This document shows, piece by piece, positions 29,344 through 38,488 of a stretch of DNA of 64,000 nt (position 1 is the first letter of the stretch; every line of letters begins with the position of its first letter). Both the position numbers and the translations under genes were made by a program. The DNA is from Microvirga lupini (GTDB lineage Bacteria; Pseudomonadota; Alphaproteobacteria; Rhizobiales; Beijerinckiaceae): assembly GCF_014191055.1 (NCBI RefSeq), contig NZ_JACHWB010000001.1, positions 1,083,875 through 1,147,874 of the forward strand, written 5' to 3'. Under the pieces are notes generated by a model. That model was not told the origin of the DNA. It worked only from the letters and a program-made list of their open reading frames with translations, and ran no database searches.

Positions 29344-32300
29344 TTGCGCGATATCCTGACGATCATCGCCTCCATCGTGATCCTGATCCTGGCGATTGCC
29401 GTGGCGGCGCCTCCCTTCATTGCCTGGGAGGCTCACCGCGACACGATCGACCAGATGATTGCGCGCGCCTCCGGGACCGAAGCCCAGACTGAAGGCGGCA
29501 TCGGCATTCGTCTGCTGCCTGAGCCGAGGATCATACTCGACCGGCTCAGGCTTGGCGGGAAGACGCCGGACTCGCCGGTTCTGACCGCCGACGACGTCTG
29601 GGCGGAAGTCGCCCTCACGCCCCTTTTACGGGGCGAGGTGCGCTTCACGGAAACGCGGGTGGGACGCGCCGATATCCGCATCCCGGTCTCCGGGGACGGC
29701 GAGTGGCGCCTGCCGCCGGAGCTGGTCTCCGGCAGCGGGCGAGCCCGGGAATGGGCCATCGAGAACCTCTCCGTCGGCCAGCTTCTCGTGACCACGCAGA
29801 GCGCCAGCACCGGCCGTACCAATCAGGCTTTCGCCGAGAACGTCCTCATCGAGGGCCAGAAACTCATCGGGCCCTGGCGCGTCGAGGGCACCACGTCCGG
29901 GGTCCCGTTCCGGCTCGTGACCGGGGAATTAGCCGAGGACAAGACCATCCAGGTCAAGCTCTCCGGCGGCGGCGACGTCTATCCGCGTTTCGATCTCGAT
30001 GCCCGGCTGGGCTTGAGCGAAGGCGCCGGAGAGGCTGCGACCCCGAATGTATCTGGCAAGGCCAAGATCCTGTTCGGCCCTCCGGCGCAGCTCGCCGCAG
30101 CTGGCATCCCGATCCCGATCGTCGTCGAGACCGAATTCAAGACGGTGCCGGGTGCCGTCGAGCTCAACCCGGTCAGCCTCGAAGCGGGCGAGGGCGGAGC
30201 GAGCCTGCGCATGACGGGCGAGGGAAGGGTCGGGCTCAACGATCCGCGCATCTCGTTGCGTCTCGAAGGGCGCCGGCTCGATGCGGACAGCTTCATCCTC
30301 TCTGGAAATGGACAGGATTTTAAAAGCAGACTCCAGCAATGGTCCCTGCCACTGATCCGAGTGCCGATTGATCTTGATCTCAAGATCGACAGCATCGGCC
30401 TGGGCCAGGAGGATCTGACGAATGCCAATCTGCGCCTGTCCCTCGACACCGGGCGGGCGCAACTCGACCGGATCGAGTTCACCGCTCCGGGCGATACCAA
30501 GGTGGCGCTCGAAGGCCAGCTCGGCCTGACCACGAGGGGCGGCATCAATGGCAAGGTGGCGTTGGCCTCTAAAGCGTCCGACCGTCTCGCGCGCTACCTT
30601 GCCAAGATCAACCTGAACTCGCCGCTTCTGACGGCCCTGGATGGGCGCCCCGTGGAACTCTCATCGGAGGTCGCGTTCTCGAATCCCGTCCTGTCCTTCA
30701 ACCGGCTGCGGCTGAAGATGGGCGAGTCCACGCTCACCGGCAATGTCCGCTATACCGCGCCCGAAGCGAATGAGCGCGGCAGGCTCGAGGCGCAGGTTGG
30801 CCTTCAGGGCCTCAATCTTGACGACCTGCCCCAGGTCTCGAGCGTGTTCCAGGCCACCGAGAACCTCGATGTCGGCTTCATCCTGGACGCCCGCGGGGTC
30901 AGCGCCGGCCGGAGCCCGGCGACGGGGCGGATCACGGCGCGCATCCTCTCCGATGGTCCGGCGCTGCTGGTCGAGACCCTCGACATCGTGGATCTCGCCG
31001 GCGCCAATGCCCGGGTGCGTGGGCGGATCGCACCGGACGGCTCGGGCCGGATTTCCGGCAAGGTCACGGCTCAGCGGGCAGATCCCCTGGTCGATCTCCT
31101 GGGAAGCGTCTGGATCGGCGGAATTTCAAAGCTCGTGCCTCACTTCGTCCGGGAAGGGGCGCTCGATCTCGATGTTGCGTCCGAGCGGGTGGCGCCGGCT
31201 CCCGGCTCGACCGAGCTGCGGCTGCGCACGACCGCCACCGGTCGCATGGCCAATGGACCTTTCGAGGGACAGGTCGAATCCATCGACGGGCGTACCGAGA
31301 GCCTGACCCTCAGTCTCTCCACCGACAACACCGGACGCTGGGTCAACCGGCCGAACATGGCTGGCCTCAACCAGCCGTCCAGGATCGATCTCCGCGGCTC
31401 CCGCGTCGGATCCGGCCGGTTCAGCGTCGTTCTCACCGGGGACGTCGCCGGCGCGAAGGTGGCGACCACGAGGCCATTCGCCCTCAGCGAGGGCGATGAT
31501 GTGGTGGATAGCGGCGAGGCCGAGATCGCAACCCCCGACATCACGCCCTTCCTGCGCCTGCTTGGCGATGGGGCGGGTGTCGCCCCGCCGGTGCCGGTGA
31601 GCGGGCGGGTGACTCTCGGCCGGGAGCGCGGGGCGACCCTTCTCGACATCAATGCCAAGGTCTCCAACGAACCCGTGCAGGCGCGCCTCGTGGCCGCCTC
31701 CCGGTCCGAGATCAGCGGCGAGGTCTCCCTGGGCCGACTCTCCATGCCATGGCTCACGGCGGCACTGGCGCTCAATGTGCCGGGCGATCAGAGCACGACC
31801 GCAATCTGGTCCACCGCCCAATTCGGCCAGAGCGGCCGTCTCGTCTCCGGCGGCCAGGTTACCTTCCGGGTCGGGACGCTCGAACTGGGTCGCGGTCTTC
31901 AAGCCACACGGGCTGCCTTCGTCGTCGGCGCTCAGCCCGACGGGATCGCCATCCGCAACCTTGAGGCGACCATGGGCCCGGGGAGGATCACCGGCACGGC
32001 GACGATCACCCGGCAAGGGGCGGTTGCCACCATCGTGGGCGAGGGAGCGCTCGACCGGGTGCCCTTATGGGCCCTGACGGGCTCCACGCCTTTCGAGGCC
32101 ATCTTGTCCGGGCCGCTGCGATTCGGAGCGGCGGGGTCGAGCCTCTCCGAACTCGTTGCCAATCTCGGAGGTGCGGGCGAATGGCAGGTCGCCAATCTTC
32201 GCATTCCCGCAGCAGATCCGAACGTCTTCGACCGCGCGCTCAAGCGTGCGCTCGGGGAGAACGATCCCTTGGTCGAGGGAAAGGCGGAGGCCATCCTCGG

Positions 32301-32913
32301 CATGGAGCTTGGACGGGCACCCCTGAACACAGGCCTAGTCCGAACCTCGGCGGCCCTTGTGAGCGGGATGCTGCGGCTCTCGCCCTTCGTGGCCGAGAGC
32401 GGGCCGGCCGTCTGGCAGGGCGGCATCACCTACGACCTGAAAACCCTCCAGCTCGATGCCCGCGGTGCGCTGACGGCCAAGACGGCTCCAGCCGAATGGG
32501 TCGGTGCCCCGCCGTCGATCGGCCTGAACTGGCAGGGTTCCCTGACGGCTCCCGTTCGCCAGATCGATGCGGGACCGTTCCGCAATGGGCTGGCCGCCAT
32601 CGTGCTCAAGCGGGAACTGGAGAAGATCGAGGCGTTCGAGCGCGCTGCGGCAGAACGCCAGCGCCAGATCGAGGCGCAGCGCGAGGCTGAGCGCCAAAGG
32701 GTGAAAGCGGCCGAAGAGGAGGCGCTTCGCCAAGCCAAAGCCCGGGCCGAGGCCGAGCGGGCACGCCGGGAGGCTGAACGGCTGCAATCGGAGCAGCGGA
32801 GACAACCCGAGGAGCCTAAGCCGGCACCGTCGCAGACCTCGCTGCCGCCCTTGAATCCACCCCTCGAGGTGGCTCCCCCGCCCTCAGTCTACGGGGCTCC
32901 ACCGATACGCTGA
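29344..32913 (+). CDS. AsmA-family envelope protein, large
   Basis: 1189 aa from a TTG start with GGAG about 15 bases upstream. One N-terminal membrane helix (ILTIIASIVILILAIAVAAP) anchors a very long beta-rich periplasmic region with an AsmA domain near the start and an AsmA C-terminal-like region later. AsmA-like proteins are linked to outer-membrane biogenesis and to lipid movement across the periplasm. The last 110 residues are a charged coiled coil (EREAERQRVKAAEEEALRQA pattern) and a proline-rich tail, both less common in the family. Confidence 0.87.
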   Translation: MRDILTIIASIVILILAIAVAAPPFIAWEAHRDTIDQMIARASGTEAQTEGGIGIRLLPEPRIILDRLRLGGKTPDSPVLTADDVWAEVALTPLLRGEVRFTETRVGRADIRIPVSGDGEWRLPPELVSGSGRAREWAIENLSVGQLLVTTQSASTGRTNQAFAENVLIEGQKLIGPWRVEGTTSGVPFRLVTGELAEDKTIQVKLSGGGDVYPRFDLDARLGLSEGAGEAATPNVSGKAKILFGPPAQLAAAGIPIPIVVETEFKTVPGAVELNPVSLEAGEGGASLRMTGEGRVGLNDPRISLRLEGRRLDADSFILSGNGQDFKSRLQQWSLPLIRVPIDLDLKIDSIGLGQEDLTNANLRLSLDTGRAQLDRIEFTAPGDTKVALEGQLGLTTRGGINGKVALASKASDRLARYLAKINLNSPLLTALDGRPVELSSEVAFSNPVLSFNRLRLKMGESTLTGNVRYTAPEANERGRLEAQVGLQGLNLDDLPQVSSVFQATENLDVGFILDARGVSAGRSPATGRITARILSDGPALLVETLDIVDLAGANARVRGRIAPDGSGRISGKVTAQRADPLVDLLGSVWIGGISKLVPHFVREGALDLDVASERVAPAPGSTELRLRTTATGRMANGPFEGQVESIDGRTESLTLSLSTDNTGRWVNRPNMAGLNQPSRIDLRGSRVGSGRFSVVLTGDVAGAKVATTRPFALSEGDDVVDSGEAEIATPDITPFLRLLGDGAGVAPPVPVSGRVTLGRERGATLLDINAKVSNEPVQARLVAASRSEISGEVSLGRLSMPWLTAALALNVPGDQSTTAIWSTAQFGQSGRLVSGGQVTFRVGTLELGRGLQATRAAFVVGAQPDGIAIRNLEATMGPGRITGTATITRQGAVATIVGEGALDRVPLWALTGSTPFEAILSGPLRFGAAGSSLSELVANLGGAGEWQVANLRIPAADPNVFDRALKRALGENDPLVEGKAEAILGMELGRAPLNTGLVRTSAALVSGMLRLSPFVAESGPAVWQGGITYDLKTLQLDARGALTAKTAPAEWVGAPPSIGLNWQGSLTAPVRQIDAGPFRNGLAAIVLKRELEKIEAFERAAAERQRQIEAQREAERQRVKAAEEEALRQAKARAEAERARREAERLQSEQRRQPEEPKPAPSQTSLPPLNPPLEVAPPPSVYGAPPIR

Positions 32914-33143
32914 TCGGCGTCGGAGACCAGCCGGCCGCGCAGATCGTTGAGCACGAAGACGCGAATGGCCGAGGACAGGTTCTGCTCCCCGCGCTCCGCA
33001 TCGATGCGCCCGATCAGGGCTTGGACGGAGATTTTCTCCCGCTCGGCGATCTCTCTCAGGCCCTCCCAGAACGGCTCCTCAAGGGAGATGCTCGTCCGGT
33101 GGCCGGCAATGGAGACGGAGCGCTTGAGAACGGCAAAGCCCAT
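32889..33143 (-). CDS. Ribbon-helix-helix domain protein
   Basis: 84 aa. The RHH motif (RSVSIAGHRTSISLEEPFWEGLREIA) matches the RHH_4 family of putative small DNA-binding proteins in alphaproteobacteria. It starts immediately after the stop of the DUF4169 gene with no gap, so the two are coupled, and both follow fumC. It overlaps the 3' end of the convergent AsmA gene by 25 bases. Confidence 0.85.
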   Translation of the reverse strand: MGFAVLKRSVSIAGHRTSISLEEPFWEGLREIAEREKISVQALIGRIDAERGEQNLSSAIRVFVLNDLRGRLVSDADQRIGGAP

Positions 33144-33332
33144 TCACGGCGTCTCGTCGGAATCGCGCTTGTGGCCTTCCAGGCGGGTCTTTGTCATGTC
33201 CTGCTCGACCTTCGTCAGCGTCTTTTCGGCCTTGGTGCGGCCGAAGGTGATGCGGTTTTGTTCGGCGCGGGCCTCTTTCTCGGCCCGCGCCTTCTGCTTG
33301 CGCGCCTGGCGCAGATTGATGATCTCAGCCAT
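33144..33332 (-). CDS. DUF4169 family protein
   Basis: 62 aa, highly charged, beginning MAEIINLRQARKQKARAEKE, the typical start of DUF4169. Found beside fumC and an RHH_4 gene in many Hyphomicrobiales, and that arrangement is kept here. Function unknown. Confidence 0.87.
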   Translation of the reverse strand: MAEIINLRQARKQKARAEKEARAEQNRITFGRTKAEKTLTKVEQDMTKTRLEGHKRDSDETP

Positions 33333-33346
33333 GGCGCGAATTTAGC

Positions 33347-34741
33347 TCATTCGCCGGGCTGAAGCATCGTCTCGGGGCGGACGACGGCGTGGAAATGATC
33401 TTCCGCCACACCCGCCTTGAGAGCCTCTTCCTTCAGGGTGGTGCCGTTCTTGTGCGCCGACTTGGCGATGGCAGCCGCCTTGTCGTAGCCGATCGACGGC
33501 GCAAGCGCCGTGACCAGCATCAGGGAGCGCTGCATCAGGTCCTGGAGGCGGTCGTGGTTCGGCTCGATGCCGACGACGCAATTGTCCGTGAAGCTGATCG
33601 CGCCATCCGCCAGCAGGCGGATCGACTGCAGCACCGCATTCACGATGACCGGCTTGAACACGTTGAGCTCGAAATGGCCCTGGCTGCCGGCGAAGGTGAC
33701 CGTCGTCTGGTTGCCGGCGACCTGGCAGCACAGCATTGTCATGGCCTCAGCCTGGGTCGGGTTGACCTTGCCAGGCATGATCGACGAGCCGGGCTCGTTC
33801 TCGGGCAGGGAGATCTCGCCGATGCCGGAACGGGGGCCGGAGCCCATCAGGCGGATGTCGTTGGCGATCTTGAACAGGCCGGCCGCCAGGCTCGCCAGGG
33901 CACCGTGGGTGTAGACGAGGGCGTCGTTGGAGGCGAGCGCCTCGAACTTGTTGCTGGCAGACGTGAAGGGAAGGGCGGTGAGTTCCACCACCTTCGCGGC
34001 GAAGCGGTCCGCAAACTCGGGATGGGCGTTGAGGCCCGTGCCGACGGCGGTGCCGCCCTGAGCCAGGGCATAGATTCCGGGCAGAGTCTGCTCGATGCGG
34101 GCAATGCCGAGGCGGACCTGAGCGGCGTAGCCGGAGAATTCCTGGCCGAGGGTGACCGGGGTCGCGTCCTGCAGGTGCGTACGGCCGATCTTCACGAGAT
34201 CCTTGAAGGCTTCCTGCTTCTCTTCCAGCGCCTTCAGCAGGTGCTTGAGAGCAGGCAGCAGCCGGTCATGCACCTCACGGGCCACCGCGATGTGCATGGC
34301 GGTCGGGAACGAGTCGTTCGACGACTGGCCCATGTTCACGTGGTCATTCGGGTGAACGGGCTTCTTGCTGCCGCGCTCACCTCCGAGACGCTCGATGGCG
34401 AGGTTCGAGAGAACCTCGTTCATGTTCATGTTCGACTGGGTGCCCGAGCCCGTCTGGTACACCACGAGGGGGAACTCGTCGTCGTACTTGCCCTGCACCA
34501 CATCGGCGGCCGCCGCCGCAATGGCATCGGCCAGGCGCGGCTCCAGCTTGCCGAGGTCCTTATTCACGAGGGCGGCGGCCTGCTTCACGATAGCCAGCGC
34601 ATGGACCAGGGGAAGCGGCATCCGATCCGTCCCGATGCGGAAGTTCTGGAGCGAGCGTTGCGTCTGGGCGCCCCAGAGCTTGTCGGCGGGAACGTCGATG
34701 GGGCCGAAGGTATCTGTTTCGATGCGGGTTGAGGGCGACAT
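33347..34741 (-). CDS. fumC: Fumarate hydratase class II
   Basis: 464 aa, standard length. Interconverts fumarate and malate in the TCA cycle without an iron-sulfur cluster. Motifs include [12 protein letters not shown], the A-site TSSN-like ([15 protein letters not shown]), the catalytic-loop signature [13 protein letters not shown] and the C-terminal [13 protein letters not shown] region. First gene of the fumC-DUF4169-RHH operon. Divergent from the P450 gene. Confidence 0.96.
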   Translation of the reverse strand: MSPSTRIETDTFGPIDVPADKLWGAQTQRSLQNFRIGTDRMPLPLVHALAIVKQAAALVNKDLGKLEPRLADAIAAAAADVVQGKYDDEFPLVVYQTGSGTQSNMNMNEVLSNLAIERLGGERGSKKPVHPNDHVNMGQSSNDSFPTAMHIAVAREVHDRLLPALKHLLKALEEKQEAFKDLVKIGRTHLQDATPVTLGQEFSGYAAQVRLGIARIEQTLPGIYALAQGGTAVGTGLNAHPEFADRFAAKVVELTALPFTSASNKFEALASNDALVYTHGALASLAAGLFKIANDIRLMGSGPRSGIGEISLPENEPGSSIMPGKVNPTQAEAMTMLCCQVAGNQTTVTFAGSQGHFELNVFKPVIVNAVLQSIRLLADGAISFTDNCVVGIEPNHDRLQDLMQRSLMLVTALAPSIGYDKAAAIAKSAHKNGTTLKEEALKAGVAEDHFHAVVRPETMLQPGE

Positions 34742-34808
34742 CCTGACCTCTTTCGATGGAGTTGCGTGTTCTTATCTCAATTGATGGCGCTCGCAACTGC
34801 GAACGCGC

Positions 34809-36245
34809 ATGGAGGCTTTGTCAATTCGCATGAGCGATACCCTGGAAACGCCCCTTTTCCGCCCGCCTCACCCCAAGCCCCGTACAGAGCTTCTCGGCAT
34901 GGTGGCCTTCCTGCGCATGGTTCGCGAGAACCCCCTGAACATGTGGATGGAGGCGCATTTCGAGGAGCCGTTCGTCACAGGCGACGGCGCTATGGGGCGC
35001 ATGACCGTAGTGAGCGACCCTGCCGCCATCCGCCATATCCTCGTGGACAATGCCACCAATTACCGGAAGGACGACCTGCAGATCCGGATCCTGGCGCCAG
35101 GGCTCGGCCGGGGCCTTGTGACAGCCGAGGGCGACGAGTGGCGGCTTCAGCGGCGCACTCTGGCGCCGCTCTTCACCCCGCGCACGGTCGCCAGCTTCTT
35201 CCCGGCCATGGTCGAGGCCGCCGACCGCCTGGTCAGGCGGTGGCAGAGACGCCCCGAGGGACGCGTGGTCGATGCGGCCCTCGATATGACCCGGGTCACC
35301 CTCGACGTGCTGGAGCGGACCATCTTCACCCAAGGTGTGCCGAAGGATCCGGACGCCCTGGGGCGGGCGATCACCCGTTATTTCAACTCGATTGGTCGGG
35401 TCGACCCGCTCGACATCTTCGGCTTTCCGGATTGGGTGCCCAGGATCGGACGCCTGCTGGCCAGGCCGTCGATCCAGTTCTTCGAGGAGACCGTCAACGC
35501 GCTGATCGAGGCCCGCAAGGCGCTGCTCGCCAGCGGCGAGCCTGCTCCCCGGGATCTGCTCACCCTCCTCCTGGAGGCAGCGGACCCTGAGACCGGCAAG
35601 GGCCTGAGCGACATCGAGGTGCGGACGAACATCGTCACCTTCATCGGCGCCGGGCACGAAACGACGGCCAATGCTCTGTCCTGGTCGCTTTACCTTCTCT
35701 CTCAGGACGAACATGCCCGCACCCGTGTCGAGCAGGAGGCGGACGAAGTGCTGGGCCAGGGGACCATCGAGCCTCATCACCTGGAGCGGCTCGTCTATAC
35801 CCGTGCGGTGATCGACGAGGCGATCCGCCTCTATCCGCCCGCACCCTATATGAGCCGCACGGCCATCGCGGATGATCGAATTGGGGATGTGGATATACCG
35901 GCAGGCTCCATGGTGGCGATCTCGCCCTATGTTCTGCACCGCCACCGGAGGCTTTGGGACGAGCCCAATGCCTTCCGGCCCGAGCGCTTCCTCCCTGAGA
36001 ACCGCAAGCAGATCGACCGCTTCGCCTATCTACCCTTCGGAGCAGGCCCGCGGGTCTGCATCGGCGCGAGCTTCTCGCTGCAGGAGGCCGTGATCGTGCT
36101 GGCGACCATCGCCCGTTCCCTGCGGCTTGATCTCGTGGAAGGTCACGCGGTCGAACCCGTGCAGCGCATTACCTTGCGGCCGCGCGGTGGCCTGCCCATG
36201 CGCCTGACGCAGCGGGTGCGCAAAGAGGCTCTGGTCGAAGCTTAA
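34809..36245 (+). CDS. Cytochrome P450
   Basis: 478 aa counted from 34809. Met8 at 34830 may be the true start, since GGAGG lies 14 bases before it. I-helix motif GAGHETT (about residue 280), ExxR (EAIR, about 337) and haem-binding FGAGPRVCIG with Cys417 are all present, so the enzyme should be active. It is probably soluble, as no membrane anchor is seen. No ferredoxin or reductase gene is nearby. The general family resembles bacterial P450s acting on fatty acids or terpenes; substrate unknown. Confidence 0.92.
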   Translation: MEALSIRMSDTLETPLFRPPHPKPRTELLGMVAFLRMVRENPLNMWMEAHFEEPFVTGDGAMGRMTVVSDPAAIRHILVDNATNYRKDDLQIRILAPGLGRGLVTAEGDEWRLQRRTLAPLFTPRTVASFFPAMVEAADRLVRRWQRRPEGRVVDAALDMTRVTLDVLERTIFTQGVPKDPDALGRAITRYFNSIGRVDPLDIFGFPDWVPRIGRLLARPSIQFFEETVNALIEARKALLASGEPAPRDLLTLLLEAADPETGKGLSDIEVRTNIVTFIGAGHETTANALSWSLYLLSQDEHARTRVEQEADEVLGQGTIEPHHLERLVYTRAVIDEAIRLYPPAPYMSRTAIADDRIGDVDIPAGSMVAISPYVLHRHRRLWDEPNAFRPERFLPENRKQIDRFAYLPFGAGPRVCIGASFSLQEAVIVLATIARSLRLDLVEGHAVEPVQRITLRPRGGLPMRLTQRVRKEALVEA

Positions 36246-36254
36246 GAGAGGGGC

Positions 36255-36845
36255 TTAGTTCTTCTTGCGGAAGGCATCGAGGCTGACGACTTCGGCCGTG
36301 CCCGATGCGGCGTCGGAATCGGGAGCCTGCTCCAATGGCGCCTCAGCTTGTTCGGTCTTGGGAGCGGCGGCCGGCTTCTCCGCTGTCGGCATCGCCTTGC
36401 GGGGCTGCTTCAATTCCACAGGTTCGGTGGTGCCACGCGCAGGCTGAGGTGCGGGCGCAGCCTCGGGCGCTTCCTCCTCGTCATCACCCTGGCTGTCGAA
36501 CTTCAGGCCGAACTGCACGGACGGGTCGAAGAAGCCGGTGAGCGCATCGAACGGGATGAGCAGCCGCTCCGGGATCCCGGAGAACGACAGCCCGACCTCG
36601 AAGGTGTGCTCGGTGACGTTGAGGTCCCAGTACTGATGCTGAAGGACGATGGTCATCTCCTGCGGGTATTTCTCGCGCAGGCGGTTCGAGAGGCGAACGC
36701 CCGGAAAATCCGTCTGGAAGGAGATGTAGAAATGGTGCTCGCCCGGGAGCCCGTCCTTGGCATCGATCAGCACCTTGCGCACGACACCCTTGAGGGCGTC
36801 CTGCACCAGAAGATCGTAGCGGATCAGGTCTTTACCACCGGCCAT
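36255..36845 (-). CDS. sspB: ClpXP adaptor SspB
   Basis: 196 aa. SspB binds tmRNA-tagged polypeptides and delivers them to ClpXP. The compact N-terminal domain (about 1-125: RYDLLVQDALKGVVRKVL, HFYISFQTDFPGV, IPFDALTGFFDPSVQFGL) matches the alphaproteobacterial SspB-alpha form. The acidic, Ala/Pro-rich linker ends in a C-terminal ClpX-binding tail (VVSLDAFRKKN). It starts only about 16 bases after the apparent tmRNA terminator and is on the same strand. Confidence 0.92.
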   Translation of the reverse strand: MAGGKDLIRYDLLVQDALKGVVRKVLIDAKDGLPGEHHFYISFQTDFPGVRLSNRLREKYPQEMTIVLQHQYWDLNVTEHTFEVGLSFSGIPERLLIPFDALTGFFDPSVQFGLKFDSQGDDEEEAPEAAPAPQPARGTTEPVELKQPRKAMPTAEKPAAAPKTEQAEAPLEQAPDSDAASGTAEVVSLDAFRKKN

Positions 36846-36860
36846 AAGCGAGCCCTTGCA

Positions 36861-36897
36861 GAAACAAAAGTGGAGGCTTCTGTTGCCAGGTGCCTCC
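36861..36897 (-). terminator. Terminator of the tmRNA gene
   Basis: On the minus strand GGAGGC (36897-36892) pairs with GCCTCC (36877-36872), followed by ACTTTTGTTT. It separates the tmRNA coding piece from sspB, though readthrough into sspB is possible. Confidence 0.65.
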
Positions 36898-36899
36898 GG

Positions 36900-37186
36900 A
36901 CCCCGCCTTACGGTGCTAACCGCAAGGGCTTTGATTCGGCTTTAGGGACCGCTTACGCAGCCACTGCAACCGGAGCATAGTTGTCGTTGGCAACTATAGA
37001 TTCGGCCCGATAACGGCGGAACCATGCCGAGCGAAAGTCTACCCTTTACGCCCTCGTCGATCCTATTTCGCCCCCGCCGAAATCCAGGTCCTGCCTGGAT
37101 TTTGGTGGAGGCGCCGGGTACCGCCCCCGGGTCCGATGGGTTTATTCCGATAGCCGTTTATCGCCATAGCCGATCTTGCGACCGGC
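36900..37186 (-). ncRNA. ssrA: Two-piece, circularly permuted tmRNA
   Basis: Read on the minus strand. The acceptor piece comes first (about 37186-37103), ending CGCCTCC-A-CCA at 37103. Next is a spacer hairpin AATCCAGG/CCTGGATT, and then the coding piece beginning GGGGGCG at 37075. The two ends pair as a 7-bp acceptor stem with a G-U at the third pair, the alanyl-tRNA synthetase identity element. The coding piece contains the tag frame ANDNYAPVAVAA plus stop (36991-36953). The gene order is the permuted form known in alphaproteobacteria. Exact mature ends are estimates. tmRNA rescues stalled ribosomes. Confidence 0.92.
36953..36991 (-). other. tmRNA proteolysis-tag reading frame
   Basis: Minus-strand codons from the resume GCC at 36991 to TAA at 36955-36953 encode ANDNYAPVAVAA. 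The AANDN start (with the tmRNA-charged Ala) is the SspB-contact part and the terminal VAA/AA is the ClpX-recognised end. This matches tags of Hyphomicrobiales. Confidence 0.92.
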
Positions 37187-37192
37187 ACACCC

Positions 37193-37221
37193 AATATAGG
37201 TGGGGCGAGCGGATTTTGAAA
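37193..37221 (-). promoter_or_regulatory. Putative tmRNA promoter
   Basis: Minus strand: TTTCAA as -35 (about 37221-37216), 17-base spacer, TATATT as -10 (37198-37193). A start near 37186 would give an acceptor piece of about 84 bases, a reasonable length. Confidence 0.5.
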
Positions 37222-37302
37222 GGGCGGGTTGTCCCCACCCTTCGTTGAAAATCGACTCGGAAGGCTGTTCCCGCTGCCCTATGATCAGGTGAGGAGTACC
37301 GC

Positions 37303-38097
37303 ATGCAGGCCTATCACGATCTTATCCGCCACATCATGGACGAGGGCGTCCGCAAGGACGACCGCACCGGTACGGGCACCATTTCCGTGTTCGGCCACCA
37401 GATGCGCTTCGACCTCAGTGAGGGTTTTCCGCTCGTCACCACGAAGAAGCTGCACCTGCGCTCCATCATCCATGAGCTGCTCTGGTTCCTGAAAGGCGAC
37501 ACCAACATCCGGTATCTGAAGGAGAACGGTGTTTCGATCTGGGACGAGTGGGCGGACGACAACGGCGATCTCGGCCCTGTCTACGGCAAGCAATGGCGCT
37601 CCTGGGCGAAGCCCGACGGCGGGACCGTCGATCAGATCCGCTGGGTTCTCGACGAGATCCGCCGCAACCCGGACAGCCGCCGCCTGATCGTCTCCGCCTG
37701 GAACCCGGCCGATCTCGACAAGATGGCGCTGGCGCCCTGCCACTGCCTGTTCCAGTTCTACGTCGCGGAGGGACGGCTCTCCTGCCAGCTCTACCAGCGT
37801 TCGGCAGACGTGTTCTTAGGGGTTCCCTTCAACATCGCCTCCTATGCGCTGCTCACACACATGATGGCGCAGGCGACCGGCCTGCAGCCCGGCGACTTCG
37901 TCCACTCCTTCGGCGATGCGCACCTCTACCTCAACCACCTGGAGCAGGCCCGCCTCCAGCTTTCGCGGGAGCCGAGGCATCTGCCGAAGCTGCGGCTCAA
38001 CCCGTCGGTGCGGTCGTTGTTCGAATTCACCTACGACGATATCGCCATAGAGGACTACGATCCGCATCCCGCCATCAAGGCGCCCGTCGCAGTCTGA
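37303..38097 (+). CDS. thyA: Thymidylate synthase
   Basis: 264 aa, the same length as the E. coli enzyme. Makes dTMP from dUMP with methylene-tetrahydrofolate. Catalytic Cys146 lies in APCHCLFQF, the arginine-rich dUMP loop in [12 protein letters not shown] and folate-site residues in [11 protein letters not shown]. It starts divergently from the tmRNA gene. folA, which regenerates its cofactor, is about 2.5 kb downstream on the same strand. Confidence 0.97.
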   Translation: MQAYHDLIRHIMDEGVRKDDRTGTGTISVFGHQMRFDLSEGFPLVTTKKLHLRSIIHELLWFLKGDTNIRYLKENGVSIWDEWADDNGDLGPVYGKQWRSWAKPDGGTVDQIRWVLDEIRRNPDSRRLIVSAWNPADLDKMALAPCHCLFQFYVAEGRLSCQLYQRSADVFLGVPFNIASYALLTHMMAQATGLQPGDFVHSFGDAHLYLNHLEQARLQLSREPRHLPKLRLNPSVRSLFEFTYDDIAIEDYDPHPAIKAPVAV

Positions 38098-38103
38098 CGT
38101 GAC

Positions 38104-38394
38104 ATGAACAGGCGCGAAGCCATCGAGAGCGCCGTGCGCATCCTCGCTCCGCGCATTCCGCGGCACGAGTTCGAGGCAGTGACCGATCACGCGCTGGGCA
38201 GCCGCGGCCTGCACGCCGCCTCGCCGGAGGCGGCGGCCTGGCTGTCGATCACAGCCTATATCCGGCACAGTCTGACGGATTACGACACCCTTCTGGACGA
38301 CGGCTACGATGTCGAGAGCGCCCGGTTCTTCGTGCTGGACGACATGAATGCAGTCCTTGAGGAGTGGGGCTCGCCGCGGCGGGTCATGGAATAG
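38104..38394 (+). CDS. DUF2293 family protein
   Basis: 96 aa, 6 bases after thyA and probably co-transcribed. The pattern APRIPRHEFEAVTDHALGSRGL, then AAAWLSITAYIRHSLTDYD and FVLDDMNAVLEEWG, is that of DUF2293, a small alphaproteobacterial family of unknown function. Confidence 0.85.
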   Translation: MNRREAIESAVRILAPRIPRHEFEAVTDHALGSRGLHAASPEAAAWLSITAYIRHSLTDYDTLLDDGYDVESARFFVLDDMNAVLEEWGSPRRVME

Positions 38395-38488
38395 GAGCAA
38401 GCGGCTAGGTAGTCTGCACTGTTCAGGGCAGCCCCAGTCAGATAGGATAGACGATATACTGTATATTTCGCCTACCTGAGGATTTTGC

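Noticed and set aside
33389..34732. 447-codon frame opposite fumC
   Set aside because: Shadow of fumC; no motifs, no ribosome binding site.
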